Shown: positions 39,942 through 49,680, counted from the stretch's first letter. The stretch: DNA of 64,000 bases from Tepidiforma bonchosmolovskayae (GCF_008838325.1 NZ_CP042829.1:2294001-2358000), one strand, 5' to 3'. Notes: a model not told the origin generated them from the sequence alone. Made by a program: numbers and translations.

Positions 39942-41397
39942 CGAACCCCTCGCCGGCGCCTGGTCCCCCGTCCCGGGCGCTCCCGCCCCGCAACGCGCTG
40001 CCGATTCGCTCCCGCCCGCGGTCCGCCGCGTCCTCCGCACCGTCGAACGGTTCGCCCGCGCTGAGCGCCTCTTCCGCGGCCGTCGCCGCCTCCTCGTCGC
40101 CGTTTCCGGTGGCCCCGATTCCCTCGCCTGCCTCCATCTTCTGCTCGCCCTCCGCGAAACGTTCGGCCTCGAACTCAAGGTCGCCCACTTCGACCACCAG
40201 CTTCGTCCCGGTTCCGCCGATGACCTCCAGTTCGTCCGCGACCATGCCGCCGCCCTCGGCCTCGAGGCGATTACCGGCGAAGGCCCCGTCCGCGAGGTTG
40301 CCGCCCGCCAGCGCCGCGGCATCGAGGAAACGGCCCGCCTCATGCGCTACCAGTTCCTCGCCTTCGCCGCCGAAAAAGAAGGGTGCGACGCGGTCGTCAC
40401 CGGGCACACTGCCGACGACCAGGCCGAGACCGTCCTCCTCCACCTGCTTCGCGGGAGCGGCGTCCGCGGTATGCGCGGCATGCTCCCCGCTGCCCCCATC
40501 CCGGGAGCCCCGGGCCGCACGCTCCTCCGCCCGCTGCTCTGCATCCGCCGCGACGACACCGCTGCGGTATGCCGCGAACTCGGCCTCGAACCGCGCCTCG
40601 ACGAATCGAACCGCGACCCTGCCCACACCCGGAACCGCATCCGCACGGAACTCCTCCCGGTGGCAGCCCGGTTCAACCCGTCCATCGCCGACGCCCTCCT
40701 CGGCCTCGCCGACAGCGCCCGGGAAGCGTTCGAGCTGCTCGAGAAGCGCTCGTTCGAGGCTCGCGCCGCCGCGCGGGGGCCGGTCGGAGCTATCTATGAC
40801 CTCGCCGCGCTGGCCGGCCTCCCCGCCGAATCGCTCCTCCTTGTCATCGAACGGGAGGCCGCCTTCTTCCACCTCGAGCCCGAGGTCAACCGCACCCGCG
40901 TCCGCAATTTCCGCGAGGTTCTCCGGCGCGGCTCCGGCCAGGTTGCCTTCGGCGACACGGTCGTCGAGGTTTCAGCCGGCCGTGTGCGCATCGGTCCCCG
41001 CCTCGAACCGGTTGAGCCGGTCGCGCCGGTCATCCTCGACGTCCCGGGGAGCCGCCGCGTCGGGCCCTGGCGGGTTGACGTGCTGACGTCGCCCCTCGCC
41101 GCGGACCCCGCCGCACCGGTCGCCGCCCTCGCCACCCCTGCGTTGCGTGGCGCCCTCCGCGCCCGCTCAATCCAGCCCGGCGATACGCTCACCTGGCGCG
41201 GGCTCCGGCGGAAACTCTCTGACCTGTTCATTAACGAGAAGATTCCCGCGTGGGAGCGTCCCGGGTCGGTTGTTATCGCCGACGCCGAAGGCCCGGTCGC
41301 CGTGTTCACCGCCAGCCGGGTCTTCGTCCGCGATGCGCCCGGCCCGCCCGACCTCTGGGTCAGGCTCGCGGCCCTGCCGCGGCTGGCCGCGCCGTAG
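39865..41397 (+). CDS. tilS: tRNA(Ile)-lysidine synthetase
   Basis: TilS puts lysidine at the wobble position of the minor tRNA-Ile, letting it read AUA. The 510-residue protein has a long low-complexity N-terminus, then the ATP-pyrophosphatase P-loop LVAVSGGPDSLACLHLLLAL. It has the VAHFDHQLRPGSADD segment, GHTADDQAETVLLHLLRGSG, LRPLLCIRRDDTAAVC, and NRDPAHTRNRIRTELLP. The C-terminal TilS domain ends with the RKLSDLFINEKIPAWERPGS-like RNA-binding segment. The start is TTG 39865, overlapping ftsB by 77 bases; an ATG at 39802 lies further inside ftsB. The 3' end overlaps the convergent flavin oxidoreductase by 38 bases. Confidence 0.9.
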   Translation: MSSSARRPPKNSSPPAPGGSGSSRADEPLAGAWSPVPGAPAPQRAADSLPPAVRRVLRTVERFARAERLFRGRRRLLVAVSGGPDSLACLHLLLALRETFGLELKVAHFDHQLRPGSADDLQFVRDHAAALGLEAITGEGPVREVAARQRRGIEETARLMRYQFLAFAAEKEGCDAVVTGHTADDQAETVLLHLLRGSGVRGMRGMLPAAPIPGAPGRTLLRPLLCIRRDDTAAVCRELGLEPRLDESNRDPAHTRNRIRTELLPVAARFNPSIADALLGLADSAREAFELLEKRSFEARAAARGPVGAIYDLAALAGLPAESLLLVIEREAAFFHLEPEVNRTRVRNFREVLRRGSGQVAFGDTVVEVSAGRVRIGPRLEPVEPVAPVILDVPGSRRVGPWRVDVLTSPLAADPAAPVAALATPALRGALRARSIQPGDTLTWRGLRRKLSDLFINEKIPAWERPGSVVIADAEGPVAVFTASRVFVRDAPGPPDLWVRLAALPRLAAP

Positions 41398-42310
41398 CGA
41401 ATCGCGGGACCACCTCTTCCAGCATCCGCATTGTCTGGTCCATCAGATCTGCGTCATCCGACGCGATCGGCCGCACCACGAACTTCGAAATGCCGGCTGC
41501 GATGAACTCCTCGATCCGTCGCGCGATGTCGTCGGCCGACCCGGCAACGACCAGCCCCGCCGGGTCCGCGACGCCCGGCAGGCGCGCCAGCGCCGCCAGC
41601 TGCCGCTGCACCGCCGGGTCCTCCGCCGACCCGAACCGGTACGAAAAGCCGGCACCGTAGTGATCATCGTCGATCGCCCGGCCGTACTCCGCGGCCTTCT
41701 CCCGGATCGCCCGGACAATGGGGGCAACCTGCGCCGGCGTCTGCAGCCCGGCGAGCCACCCGGTGCCAACCCGCGCTGTCCTCCGTATGGCCGCCTCCGA
41801 GCTGCCGCCGATCCACAGCGGCAGCGGCTGCTGCACCGGCCGCGGGCTGATGGCGGCGTCGACGTACCGGTAGTGCTTCCCTTCGAAGGTCACCCGGTCC
41901 TCGCTCCACAGCCGCGCCATGATCACGAGCGCCTCGTCCGCCTGCTCGCCGCGACCGCGGGGGTCCCGCCCCGTCGCCCGCCACTCCGGCGCCCGCTCGT
42001 CGCCTACGCCGAACACCGGCAGCAGCCGGCCGCCGCTGAGGAAGTCCAGCGTCGCGCACTCCTTCGCCAGCACCAGCGGGTCCCGGAATGGCACGATGAC
42101 GGCGTTCATTCCCGCCTTCAGCCGTTTCGTCCGGCCGAGCGCCATCCCGATGGCCGCCATCGGCTCGAGCGTCGGCGTGTGCGACACCAGCCGCTCGCTG
42201 AACCAGACCGAATCCGCGCCCTGTTCCTCGAGCAGGTCGATCCACGCGTGGTACGCCCCGACCGACGAAAACGGAAATCCGGCCACTCCGAAGCCGATGC
42301 CGATGCCCAT
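41360..42310 (-). CDS. LLM class flavin-dependent oxidoreductase
   Basis: The 316-residue protein belongs to the luciferase-like monooxygenase/F420-dependent reductase superfamily. It has GIGFGVAGFPFSSVGAYHAWIDLL at the start, WFSERLVSHTPTLEPMAAIGMALG and LDFLSGGRLLPVFGVGDERAPE. It also has the PLPLWIGGSSEAAIRRTARVGTGW segment that holds the flavin phosphate. Whether FMN or F420 is used cannot be read. Substrate is unknown. Its 5' neighbour is an IMPase gene 21 bases upstream, with GGGAG before its ATG, so they are co-transcribed with a second LLM gene. The C-terminus overlaps tilS on the other strand. Confidence 0.88.
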   Translation of the reverse strand: MGIGIGFGVAGFPFSSVGAYHAWIDLLEEQGADSVWFSERLVSHTPTLEPMAAIGMALGRTKRLKAGMNAVIVPFRDPLVLAKECATLDFLSGGRLLPVFGVGDERAPEWRATGRDPRGRGEQADEALVIMARLWSEDRVTFEGKHYRYVDAAISPRPVQQPLPLWIGGSSEAAIRRTARVGTGWLAGLQTPAQVAPIVRAIREKAAEYGRAIDDDHYGAGFSYRFGSAEDPAVQRQLAALARLPGVADPAGLVVAGSADDIARRIEEFIAAGISKFVVRPIASDDADLMDQTMRMLEEVVPRFATARPAAAGPRA

Positions 42311-42331
42311 GTCTTTCTCCCTCGCGAAGCC

Positions 42332-43108
42332 TTACTCGCGCACGAACTGCGCGAAGAACCGGGTCAGCCGCGCGTGGAGCCCCGGCTCAGCAGCCAGGAG
42401 CCCGCGCACAATCGGCCGCGGCTGATTGAACGTCAGCGGGTCGCCGAGGACCCCCGTGACCCGCAGGCCCGCAGCCCGGCAGAGTGCGACCCCGGCTGCG
42501 ACATCCCATTCGGCCCGCCCGAAGCCCGTCAGCGTCGCGTTGCCTTCGCCCCGGGCGAGGAGCGCGAGCCGGTAGGCCACACTCCCCACCGGACGCACGA
42601 TTGTGCCCTCGGGCAGCGGCGGCAGGTCGTCCCACGCGTGCTCGCCCCGCCCCACAAGTGCCTCGAACGGCTGGCCGGTCGGCTCCGTCGGCGGGCGCTC
42701 TTCCGCTCCGCAGCACGCAGCCGCGAACAGCTCGCCGGTGGCCGGGTTGTGCACCACGCCCAGGACCGGCTCGCCGCCGACGACCAGCGCGATGGAAACC
42801 GCGTATTCCGGGATGCCCTGCAGGAACTCTCGCGTGCCGTCGATCGGGTCCACGACCCACGTCCGCGCGGCCCTGAGCCGCGCCGGCGAGTCCCGGTGCT
42901 CCTCGCTCAGCCACCCGTCGCCCGGGAATGCGCCGAGCAGCCGCCGCTCGAGCAGCGCCGCCGCCTCGAGGTCCGCCTCGGAAACGAGTTCGCGGCCCGC
43001 CTTCCGGCCGTACCGGACTCCCGACCGGCGCAGCCGTTCGATGACTGCCCCTGCCTCCAGCGCTGCCTCCCGGGCCGCCTTCAGCTCGCGCTCGAACACA
43101 CCGTCCAT
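42332..43108 (-). CDS. Inositol monophosphatase family protein
   Basis: The 258-residue phosphatase has the family's magnesium site. LVSEADLEAAALLERRLLGAFPGDGWLSEEH is the first half, WVVDPIDGTREFLQG contains the signature DPIDGT near residue 88, and AEWDVAAGVALCRAAGLRVT gives the C-terminal aspartate. Substrates could be inositol phosphates, 3'(2'),5'-bisphosphate nucleotides, histidinol phosphate or fructose bisphosphate; the sequence does not separate them. It lies between two flavin oxidoreductase genes, 25 and 21 bases from each, in one minus-strand operon. Confidence 0.88.
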   Translation of the reverse strand: MDGVFERELKAAREAALEAGAVIERLRRSGVRYGRKAGRELVSEADLEAAALLERRLLGAFPGDGWLSEEHRDSPARLRAARTWVVDPIDGTREFLQGIPEYAVSIALVVGGEPVLGVVHNPATGELFAAACCGAEERPPTEPTGQPFEALVGRGEHAWDDLPPLPEGTIVRPVGSVAYRLALLARGEGNATLTGFGRAEWDVAAGVALCRAAGLRVTGVLGDPLTFNQPRPIVRGLLAAEPGLHARLTRFFAQFVRE

Positions 43109-43133
43109 TCTAGGGACGGCCGCCGCCGCAGGC

Positions 43134-44039
43134 TCAGGCGAAGGCAGCGAACAGCTCCTCGAACGCCTTCACCTGTCCGCCCTTCGTCGATGAAGGGACG
43201 ACAATCGGCGTCTTCACGCCCACCGCATACCACTGCTCCAGCCCCTCGAACACCTGCTTCCGTGTGCCGAAGAGCGTGCAGTCTGCAAGCCAGCGGTCGC
43301 TCATCAGGCCGGGCAGGGCCTCCCGGTCGCCGCGCGCAAGCGCTGCCTCAATCGCCTCCATCTCCTCAACGTAGCCCGCTTCCTTCCAGTAGTTCCGGTA
43401 GTTCGGCAGCATCACGTAGCCCGTGAGCACCCGCTTCATCACGTTCGCGGCCGCTGCCGGGTCCTCGTCGTCGATGCACATCGGGATCATGTCGCCGATG
43501 AAGAAGTCGCCCTCCCGTTTCTCCTGCGGAATGTGCGAGAGCGAGTCCGGCATATGCGAGCGGGCCGCGTTCGCCCACACCGCGCCCTCCGCGATCTCCA
43601 CCGCCAGCTCAACCATCTTCTTCCGCAGCGTCGCCAGCACAATCGGCGGGAGCGGCCCCACCTGCGGCGCAGCGGCCCGCATCGCCTCCACGTACCTCCG
43701 CATGTCGCTCAGCGGCTTCCCGGTCTTCGCGCCGATCCGCTGGTTGGCCGGCTCGTGGCTCACGCCGATGCCGAGGTAGAACCGCCCGTCGCTGATCTCG
43801 TGGATGTACGCCGCCGATTGCGCAAGGTCGAACGGCACGCGGTAGTAGATCGGGATGATCGACGTTCCGAATTTGATCGTCGACGTTGCGTGGGCGATGG
43901 AGAGGCACAGCCCCATCCCGTCTCCGAAACTGGCGCAGTAAATCCCTGCGAACCCGGCAGCCTCGAGCTGCTTTGCGGTCTCGACGGTCCATTTGCGGCG
44001 GCCGACCGCCGCGGCAAGCGCCACCGCTGGCTTCTGCAT
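43134..44039 (-). CDS. LLM class (F420-type) flavin-dependent oxidoreductase
   Basis: This 301-residue protein is a different subgroup of the superfamily, similar to methylenetetrahydromethanopterin-reductase-like F420 enzymes. It has VGRRKWTVETAKQLEAAGFAGIYCASFGDG, TIKFGTSIIPIYYRVPFDLA, RFYLGIGVSHEPANQRIGAK and PLPPIVLATLRKKMVELAVEIAEG. The C-terminal PSSTKGGQVKAFEELF is unusual. It opens the three-gene operon with IMPase and another LLM protein; a GAGGAG site precedes the ATG. Substrate unknown. Like the other LLM genes here it may use F420 or FMN; no F420-biosynthesis gene is in the window. Confidence 0.88.
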   Translation of the reverse strand: MQKPAVALAAAVGRRKWTVETAKQLEAAGFAGIYCASFGDGMGLCLSIAHATSTIKFGTSIIPIYYRVPFDLAQSAAYIHEISDGRFYLGIGVSHEPANQRIGAKTGKPLSDMRRYVEAMRAAAPQVGPLPPIVLATLRKKMVELAVEIAEGAVWANAARSHMPDSLSHIPQEKREGDFFIGDMIPMCIDDEDPAAAANVMKRVLTGYVMLPNYRNYWKEAGYVEEMEAIEAALARGDREALPGLMSDRWLADCTLFGTRKQVFEGLEQWYAVGVKTPIVVPSSTKGGQVKAFEELFAAFA

Positions 44040-44075
44040 GCGTCTCTGCTCCTCAACAACGAAGTCGTGACCGCG

Positions 44076-44081
44076 ACTATA
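44076..44081 (-). promoter_or_regulatory. Candidate -10 for the LLM-IMPase-LLM operon
   Basis: TATAGT on the minus strand is about 36 bases before the ATG at 44039. It is followed by a GAGGAG ribosome binding site; no clear -35 is seen. Confidence 0.4.
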
Positions 44082-44111
44082 CGGAACGCCGGCCTTACCG
44101 GCCCGCCGCTG

Positions 44112-45578
44112 TCAGGCCTCTCGCCGGTAGCGCAGCATCCGCCCCGCGCCCGCGCCGGTGTGGACGCCGTCCTCATACGCCACCTGCCCGTTCACCACCA
44201 CCATGCGAATCCCGCGCGGCTCCTGTTTCGGCTCCGCATAGGTGGCCCGGTCTTCGATTGTCGCCGGGTCGAACAGCACGAGGTCGGCGAACCATCCCTC
44301 GGCCACCCGCCCGCGACCGGCGATGCCGAACCGCTCGCACGGCGCTGAGGTCATCTTCCGGATTGCCTCTTCGAGCGGCAGGACACCCCGCTCCCGCACA
44401 TACCGGGCGAGCACCCGGGGCATGGTCCCGAACAGCCGGGGGTGCGGGTTCCCCTTCAGCACCGGGATGCCGTCCGAGCCGATGAACACCCGTGGGTGGC
44501 GCAGGTTCGTCTCGATGTCCGCCTCGTCGATGATGAAGTGGATGCAGATGACTTCCCGGCCCCGCGGGCTGGTGAGCATCTCCCGCACCGCCTCCTCGAC
44601 CGTCCACCCGCGCCCGGCCGCGATCTCCGGCACCATCCGCCCCTCGAATTCCGGGTAGTCGGGGCAGGTCGCAATCATCACGCCCCCTGCCCACTCCCGG
44701 TCGATGGCCGAGAGGTTCACGTACTGCCACATCGGCCCGCTTCCCGCCGTATAGGGGTAGACGTCCAGCGTCACACTCGTCCCCGAAGCGTGGGCAGCAT
44801 CCGCCTTCGCCAGGGACGCCGCCACCCGGCCCCAGTTCCGCCGCCCCGCCGCCTTGTGGTGCGAAATGTGCAGCCCGACGCCGGCCTCCCGCGCGATGCT
44901 GATCGCCTCGTCGACCGCCTCCAGCAGACGGTCGCCCTCGTTCCGCATATGCGTTACGTAGAGCCCGCCGTACGGCGCCGCCTCCGCGGCGAGCGCAACC
45001 ACCTCCTCCGTTGCTGCATATCTCCCCGGTTCGTAAATCAGCCCGGTCGAAAAGCCGGCCGCCCCCTGCTCCATCGCCCGGGCGACGTGTCCCCGCATCT
45101 CGGCCAGCTCATCCGCCGTCGGGGCGCGGCGCTCCATCCCGAGGACGTGCGCCCGCACCCGGTTGTGCCCGACCAGCATCAGGTTGTTGATCGCCGGCCG
45201 CTTCGCCATGCACGCGGCGAAGTAGCTCTCGAGGTCCGTCCAGCTCGACCCCGGCCCCGAAATGTCGCCCGGCATGTACTCCCGGCCCGGCTCGTTCGGC
45301 ACGGTGCTGAAGCCGCAGTTGCCGCTGACGTCGGTAGTCACGCCCTGCGCCAGCTTGAAGGCCATATCCGGGTGCCGGAGAAATGCACCGTCGTCGTGCG
45401 AGTGCGTGTCGATGAAGCCAGGGCAGAGCACCAGTCCCCGTGCGTCGACCTCGCGTGCCCCGGCGGGAGCGCTCCCCACCGCGCTGATGCGGTCGCCCTC
45501 CACGGCGACATCGGCGACGAAGCCCGGCGCACCGCTTCCGTCGACGACCGTCGCCTCCCGGAACACCAGCCCGGCCAT
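44112..45578 (-). CDS. N-acyl-D-amino-acid deacylase (amidohydrolase family)
   Basis: This 488-residue protein resembles D-aminoacylases and related amidohydrolases, which hydrolyse N-acyl-D-amino acids. It has [21 protein letters not shown], the metal motif [16 protein letters not shown] with HxHDD, a [10 protein letters not shown] loop, [13 protein letters not shown] and the [20 protein letters not shown] stretch. [15 protein letters not shown] is also typical, with further histidine ligands. The C-terminal domain ends in [13 protein letters not shown]. The ATG at 45578 starts the conserved region, and a second ATG three codons upstream is possible. It diverges from the DUF255 gene on the plus strand, 71 bases away, and precedes the LLM operon on its own strand. 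Confidence 0.88.
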   Translation of the reverse strand: MAGLVFREATVVDGSGAPGFVADVAVEGDRISAVGSAPAGAREVDARGLVLCPGFIDTHSHDDGAFLRHPDMAFKLAQGVTTDVSGNCGFSTVPNEPGREYMPGDISGPGSSWTDLESYFAACMAKRPAINNLMLVGHNRVRAHVLGMERRAPTADELAEMRGHVARAMEQGAAGFSTGLIYEPGRYAATEEVVALAAEAAPYGGLYVTHMRNEGDRLLEAVDEAISIAREAGVGLHISHHKAAGRRNWGRVAASLAKADAAHASGTSVTLDVYPYTAGSGPMWQYVNLSAIDREWAGGVMIATCPDYPEFEGRMVPEIAAGRGWTVEEAVREMLTSPRGREVICIHFIIDEADIETNLRHPRVFIGSDGIPVLKGNPHPRLFGTMPRVLARYVRERGVLPLEEAIRKMTSAPCERFGIAGRGRVAEGWFADLVLFDPATIEDRATYAEPKQEPRGIRMVVVNGQVAYEDGVHTGAGAGRMLRYRREA

Positions 45579-45637
45579 GGGCCGCATTCTGCCCCTCCCC
45601 GCGCACCCTGTCGACAGCGCGCCGCGGCGCAATCCTG

Positions 45638-45643
45638 TACCGT
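45638..45643 (+). promoter_or_regulatory. -10-like element abutting the DUF255 gene (leaderless candidate)
   Basis: TACCGT ends six bases before the ATG at 45650. The GGAGCC between them could also act as a very short ribosome binding site. Confidence 0.4.
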
Positions 45644-45649
45644 GGAGCC

Positions 45650-47725
45650 ATGCCGAATCGCCTCGCAAACGAAAGCAGCCCCTACCTCCGTCAGCACGCC
45701 GAGAACCCCGTCGATTGGTACCCGTGGGGCAGCGAGGCGTTCGAACGCGCCCGCGCCGAAGACAAACCGATCCTGCTCTCCGTCGGCTACAGCTCCTGCC
45801 ACTGGTGCCATGTGATGGCGCACGAGTCCTTCGAAAACCCCGCCATCGCGGAGCTGATGAACCGCTACTTCGTCAACGTCAAGGTCGACCGGGAGGAGCG
45901 GCCCGACATCGACGCGGTCTACATGGCCGCCGTCCAGGCCATCTCCGGCCAGGGCGGCTGGCCCATGACCGTCTTCCTCACACCCGATGGCCAGCCCTTC
46001 TACGCCGGCACCTACTTCCCGCCTGAAGATGCCCACGGCCGGCCCGGGTTTCCCCGCGTCCTCCAGTTCCTCGCCGAAAAGTGGCAGACCGACCGCCAGC
46101 GCATCCTCGAATCCGCAGCCGGCCTGACCGAGCACCTGCGCGCCGCGGCCGCCCGCAGGGCCGGGCCCGGCGACGGCATCGCCCCGGCGACCACAGCCCG
46201 CGCCGTCGAAGCCTTCGCCGAAAGCTTCGACACCACCTGGGGCGGCTTTGGCTCGGCGCCGAAGTTCCCCTCCCCGTCCAACCTCGAATTCCTCCTCGCG
46301 TACGCCGTCGCCCACCCCGAGACCGAGCAGGGCCAGGCCGCCGGCGCCATGGCCCTCCACACCCTCCGCGCCATGGCCACCGGCGGCATGTACGACCAGG
46401 TCGGCGGCGGCTTCGCCCGCTACAGCGTTGACGACCGCTGGGTCGTGCCCCACTTCGAGAAAATGCTTTACGACAACGCCCAGCTCGCGCGCGTCTACCT
46501 TCACGGCTACCAGCTCACCGGCGACGGCGGTTTCGCCCGCGTCGTCCACGAGACGCTCGAATTCCTCCTCCGCGAGATGCAGGACCCCGAGGGCGGCTTT
46601 TTCGCCGCGCTCGACGCCGACAGCGAAGGTATTGAGGGCAAGTACTACCTCTGGACCGTCGCCGAACTCGAACAGGTGCTCGGCGAGGACGCGCCGCTCG
46701 CCATCGCCTGGTACGGCGTCACCGCGGAGGGCAACTTCTTCGACCCGCACCACCCCGAGTTGACGGGCCGGAACGTCCTCACCGCCCGCCCCGATATCGA
46801 GGACCTCGAGCGGCGCTTCGGGCTCAGCCAGGACGAGATCCTCGACCGTATCGAAACGATCCAGGAGCGCCTTTTCTACGCGCGCCAGGAGCGGGTGCCG
46901 CCCGGCCTCGACGACAAGGTGCTCACGAACTGGAACGGCCTCGCGCTCGCTGCCCTCGCAGAGGCTGCGCGCGTGCTCGGCGAACCCGCCTACGGTATCG
47001 CCGCCGCCCGCCTCGCTGAGTTCCTTCAGCGCAACGCCTGGCGCGACGGCGTCCTCTACCACACCTGGAAAGACGGCGAAGCCCGCGTCCCCGGCCTCCT
47101 CGAAGACTACGTCTACGTCGGCCTCGGCCTCGTCGAGCTGTACAAAACGACCGGCGAGCTGCGCTGGCTCGACTGGTCACGTGAGCTCTGGGAGGCGGCC
47201 CTCGCGCGCTTCCGCGACCCCGAGACCGGCACCTTCTTCGACACCGCCAGCGACGCCGAGCAGCTGATCGTCCGCCAGCGCAGCTTCTTCGACGCGGCGA
47301 CGCCCTCAGGCAACGGCGCCGCAGCCCTCCTTGGGCTCTGGCTCGGCCGCTACTTCGGTCCGGCCGAGTGGGAGCGGGTCGTGGAGGACGTCGCCGCCGC
47401 CGTCGCGGACCATCTCCTCCGGGCGGTCCCCGGTTTCGGCACCATCCTCCACGCCATTGAGTTCGCCCTGGCGCCGCACCGCGAAATCGTCATGGTCGGA
47501 GAGCCGGCAGCCCGCGCGCCCTTCGAAGAGGTCGTGGCTGCCCGCTACCTCCCGTTCACGGTCATCGCCCCGACCTCCGATGCCCTGGGCCTGCCGCTGT
47601 TCGAAGGCCGCGAGCCGACCGGGCAGCCCCTCGCCTACGTCTGCAATAACATGGCCTGCCTGGCCCCGGCCCGCACTCCGGCCGAGCTCGAAGCGCAGCT
47701 CGGACCCGTACCGGCCTTCGACTGA
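45650..47725 (+). CDS. Thioredoxin-domain protein of the YyaL/SSP411 family (DUF255)
   Basis: The 691-residue protein has the full family layout. The N-terminal thioredoxin-like DUF255 domain has [20 protein letters not shown], then [17 protein letters not shown] with a CHWC redox-type motif, and [17 protein letters not shown] long alpha/alpha-toroid follows, like glycosidase domains, with [42 protein letters not shown], and [22 protein letters not shown]. Members are found from bacteria to humans (SPATA20); biochemical function is unclear. It diverges from the deacylase gene, and its end converges on an acetoacetate-decarboxylase-like gene with ten bases between. Confidence 0.92.
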   Translation: MPNRLANESSPYLRQHAENPVDWYPWGSEAFERARAEDKPILLSVGYSSCHWCHVMAHESFENPAIAELMNRYFVNVKVDREERPDIDAVYMAAVQAISGQGGWPMTVFLTPDGQPFYAGTYFPPEDAHGRPGFPRVLQFLAEKWQTDRQRILESAAGLTEHLRAAAARRAGPGDGIAPATTARAVEAFAESFDTTWGGFGSAPKFPSPSNLEFLLAYAVAHPETEQGQAAGAMALHTLRAMATGGMYDQVGGGFARYSVDDRWVVPHFEKMLYDNAQLARVYLHGYQLTGDGGFARVVHETLEFLLREMQDPEGGFFAALDADSEGIEGKYYLWTVAELEQVLGEDAPLAIAWYGVTAEGNFFDPHHPELTGRNVLTARPDIEDLERRFGLSQDEILDRIETIQERLFYARQERVPPGLDDKVLTNWNGLALAALAEAARVLGEPAYGIAAARLAEFLQRNAWRDGVLYHTWKDGEARVPGLLEDYVYVGLGLVELYKTTGELRWLDWSRELWEAALARFRDPETGTFFDTASDAEQLIVRQRSFFDAATPSGNGAAALLGLWLGRYFGPAEWERVVEDVAAAVADHLLRAVPGFGTILHAIEFALAPHREIVMVGEPAARAPFEEVVAARYLPFTVIAPTSDALGLPLFEGREPTGQPLAYVCNNMACLAPARTPAELEAQLGPVPAFD

Positions 47726-47735
47726 TCCGCCCCGG

Positions 47736-48482
47736 CTAGATCCGCTCGACCGCCGCCAGCGGCGGCTTCGCCGGGTCGACGAGGTACCGAAGTTCCGGCA
47801 TCGCCACATCGGCCACCGCGAGCGACGCGCTCACCGGCCAGTACGGCTCCGCGCCCGGCAGGGCGAATGCCTCCGCATCGAAGGCCAGCAGCTCCGGCAT
47901 CCCGCGGTCCGCGCTGTGGAACTGGTACTCCGGGTCGACCTGGATGAGCCGGGGCACCGCCTCGCCGCCGCGCTCGACCCGCGCCGTGTTGAGCGTGGCC
48001 AGGTACTGGATGTCGCTGCCGCTGATCGCCTCGGGGTCGACGAGGTGCGCCTCCAGCACGGTCCGCCCGCCGATGCGCACCGCTCCCCACGAGCGGTCGT
48101 ACCGCTTGGCCAGCACGACCTCGGCGGGGTGAACCGGGTAGCCCCAGCGCGCTGCCAGCGCCTCGCAGGCTGCCGCTGAGTCGCAATACGCGCGCACGGA
48201 GAGCGCCCGCGGCCGCGCGCCCGAGCGGCAGCCGATCTTCGCCTCCGCCACCGTGAACGGGCCGACCGGGCTCTCCGGCGCCCGCATCACCGTGACCACC
48301 AGCGTCGGCGGGATGGTCGGGTGCAGCGCCGGGGGCAGGAGGCTTGTCATCGCCCCCTGCTCGATTTCGTACATCACCTGCAAAATCTGGGCCCTCGGCA
48401 GGACCCACGGCTCCCCGCCGGGCTGGCGGAGCAGCGGCCCATGCTCGAAGTCGGTCGTCGGCCGGGTTCCAACGAGCGGCAT
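47736..48482 (-). CDS. Acetoacetate decarboxylase-family protein, first of two
   Basis: The 248-residue protein has the acetoacetate decarboxylase fold. MTSLLPPALHPTIPPTLVVTVMRAPESPVGPFTVAEAKIGCRSG matches the barrel strands, with GYPVHPAEVVLAKRYDRSWGAVRIGG as the middle and SASLAVADVAMPELRYLVDP as the end of the family pattern. The Schiff-base lysine of true decarboxylases is not obvious; the AKRYDR lysine is only a candidate. The start overlaps the previous LLM gene by one base. It is the last gene of a DegV - ADC-like - LLM - ADC operon. Related proteins act in aldol or hydration chemistry as well as decarboxylation. Confidence 0.82.
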   Translation of the reverse strand: MPLVGTRPTTDFEHGPLLRQPGGEPWVLPRAQILQVMYEIEQGAMTSLLPPALHPTIPPTLVVTVMRAPESPVGPFTVAEAKIGCRSGARPRALSVRAYCDSAAACEALAARWGYPVHPAEVVLAKRYDRSWGAVRIGGRTVLEAHLVDPEAISGSDIQYLATLNTARVERGGEAVPRLIQVDPEYQFHSADRGMPELLAFDAEAFALPGAEPYWPVSASLAVADVAMPELRYLVDPAKPPLAAVERI

Positions 48483-49594
48483 CAGTTCCCTCCCCCGACG
48501 CCGGCCGGCGCGGGCGCCGGCTTCTCAGCAAACTTCGGCATGACCTCCTTCGCAAACAGCCGCAGGCTCGCCAGCACCTCCTCCTGCGGCACCGTCTCAA
48601 TCGCGTTGAGCAGGAAGTTGATCCGGTCGACGCCCACCGACTCCCACTTCTTGATGACCTCGATGATCCGGTCCGGGTTGCCGATGCAGAGCCCCTCGGG
48701 AATCTGCCCTTCGGGCGCGCTCGTGGCCTCCCGCCGGAGCGCGGGCAGCAGCCCGAGGTTCGGATACGAGCGGGTCGGGTAGGCCTGCCGCGCCGCCAGC
48801 AGCTGCTCCGCGAGGTAGTTGAACGTTCCCGCAAGCCGCTGGCCCGTTTTCGCCCCGTACTCGTTGTCCTCGTGGCAGAAGAGGAAGTTCACCGTGTTCA
48901 CCTGCTCGTTCACGAACGAGCCCACGGGGTCGCAGTACTTGATGCGCCGGCGGTACTCGGCAATCTTCTTCTCCTGCTCGGCGAAGCCCCCGAACGTCAG
49001 CCCGAGGCTGCCCATCCCGCGGTCGGCGGCGTCCAGCTCCGTTCCCGGGCTCGTCACTGCCACCCACATCGGCGGATGCGGCTTCTGCAGCGGTTTCGGC
49101 AGCACCGCCCGCTGCGGCATGCTGAACGCCCGGCCCTGGTAGCCGAACCGCTCCTCCGTCCACATCTTCGGGATGATCCGCACCCACTCGTCCCAGGTCT
49201 TCTTCGTCTCGTCGGGGTCGGCGCCCATCCCGCCCAGCTCCGTCCACGTCGCCGAGCGGCCAGTCCCGAACTCCAGCCGCCCACCCGAGACGATGTCCAT
49301 CGTCGCGGCAACCTCTGCCGCCTTGATGGGGTTATTGAACTCGGGCACACAGACGACAATCCCCCGCCCGATGCGGATGTTCTTCGTGACCATCGCACAC
49401 GCCGTCAGGAACACCTCCGGCGCCGAGCAGTGCGAATACTCCTCCAGGAAGTGGTGCTCGACCGCCCAAACCTGGTCGAACCCCAGCTCGTCCGCGAGCT
49501 TCACCTGCTCGAGGCAGTTCTGGTACACCTCGTACTCCGTGGTCGGCCCCCACGGCCGCGGCACCGAAATCTCGTAGAAGATGCCGAACTTCAT
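48482..49594 (-). CDS. LLM class flavin-dependent oxidoreductase, paralogue of the one at 51316
   Basis: The 370-residue protein has MKFGIFYEISVPRPWGPTTEYEVYQ, the LADELGFDQVWAVEHHFLEEYSHCSAPEVFL motif and GRLEFGTGRSATWTELGGMG. Further on it has KPLQKPHPPMWVAVTSPGTE and a final region with IEVIKKWESVGVDRINFLL. These motifs are nearly repeated in the divergent plus-strand gene at 51316, so the two are paralogues of one subgroup. It may be a monooxygenase of the alkanal/terpenoid type. It lies between the two acetoacetate-decarboxylase-like genes, overlapping one by one base. GGAGAAGGGAG stands before its ATG. Confidence 0.88.
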   Translation of the reverse strand: MKFGIFYEISVPRPWGPTTEYEVYQNCLEQVKLADELGFDQVWAVEHHFLEEYSHCSAPEVFLTACAMVTKNIRIGRGIVVCVPEFNNPIKAAEVAATMDIVSGGRLEFGTGRSATWTELGGMGADPDETKKTWDEWVRIIPKMWTEERFGYQGRAFSMPQRAVLPKPLQKPHPPMWVAVTSPGTELDAADRGMGSLGLTFGGFAEQEKKIAEYRRRIKYCDPVGSFVNEQVNTVNFLFCHEDNEYGAKTGQRLAGTFNYLAEQLLAARQAYPTRSYPNLGLLPALRREATSAPEGQIPEGLCIGNPDRIIEVIKKWESVGVDRINFLLNAIETVPQEEVLASLRLFAKEVMPKFAEKPAPAPAGVGGGN

Positions 49595-49680
49595 TTCCTG
49601 GGCTCCCTTCTCCAGCTGGCTGCCTGCCCTGGCGGGCGGAATCTAGCACACCGGCGGCTGCCCTGCGCGCCGCGCATGCC

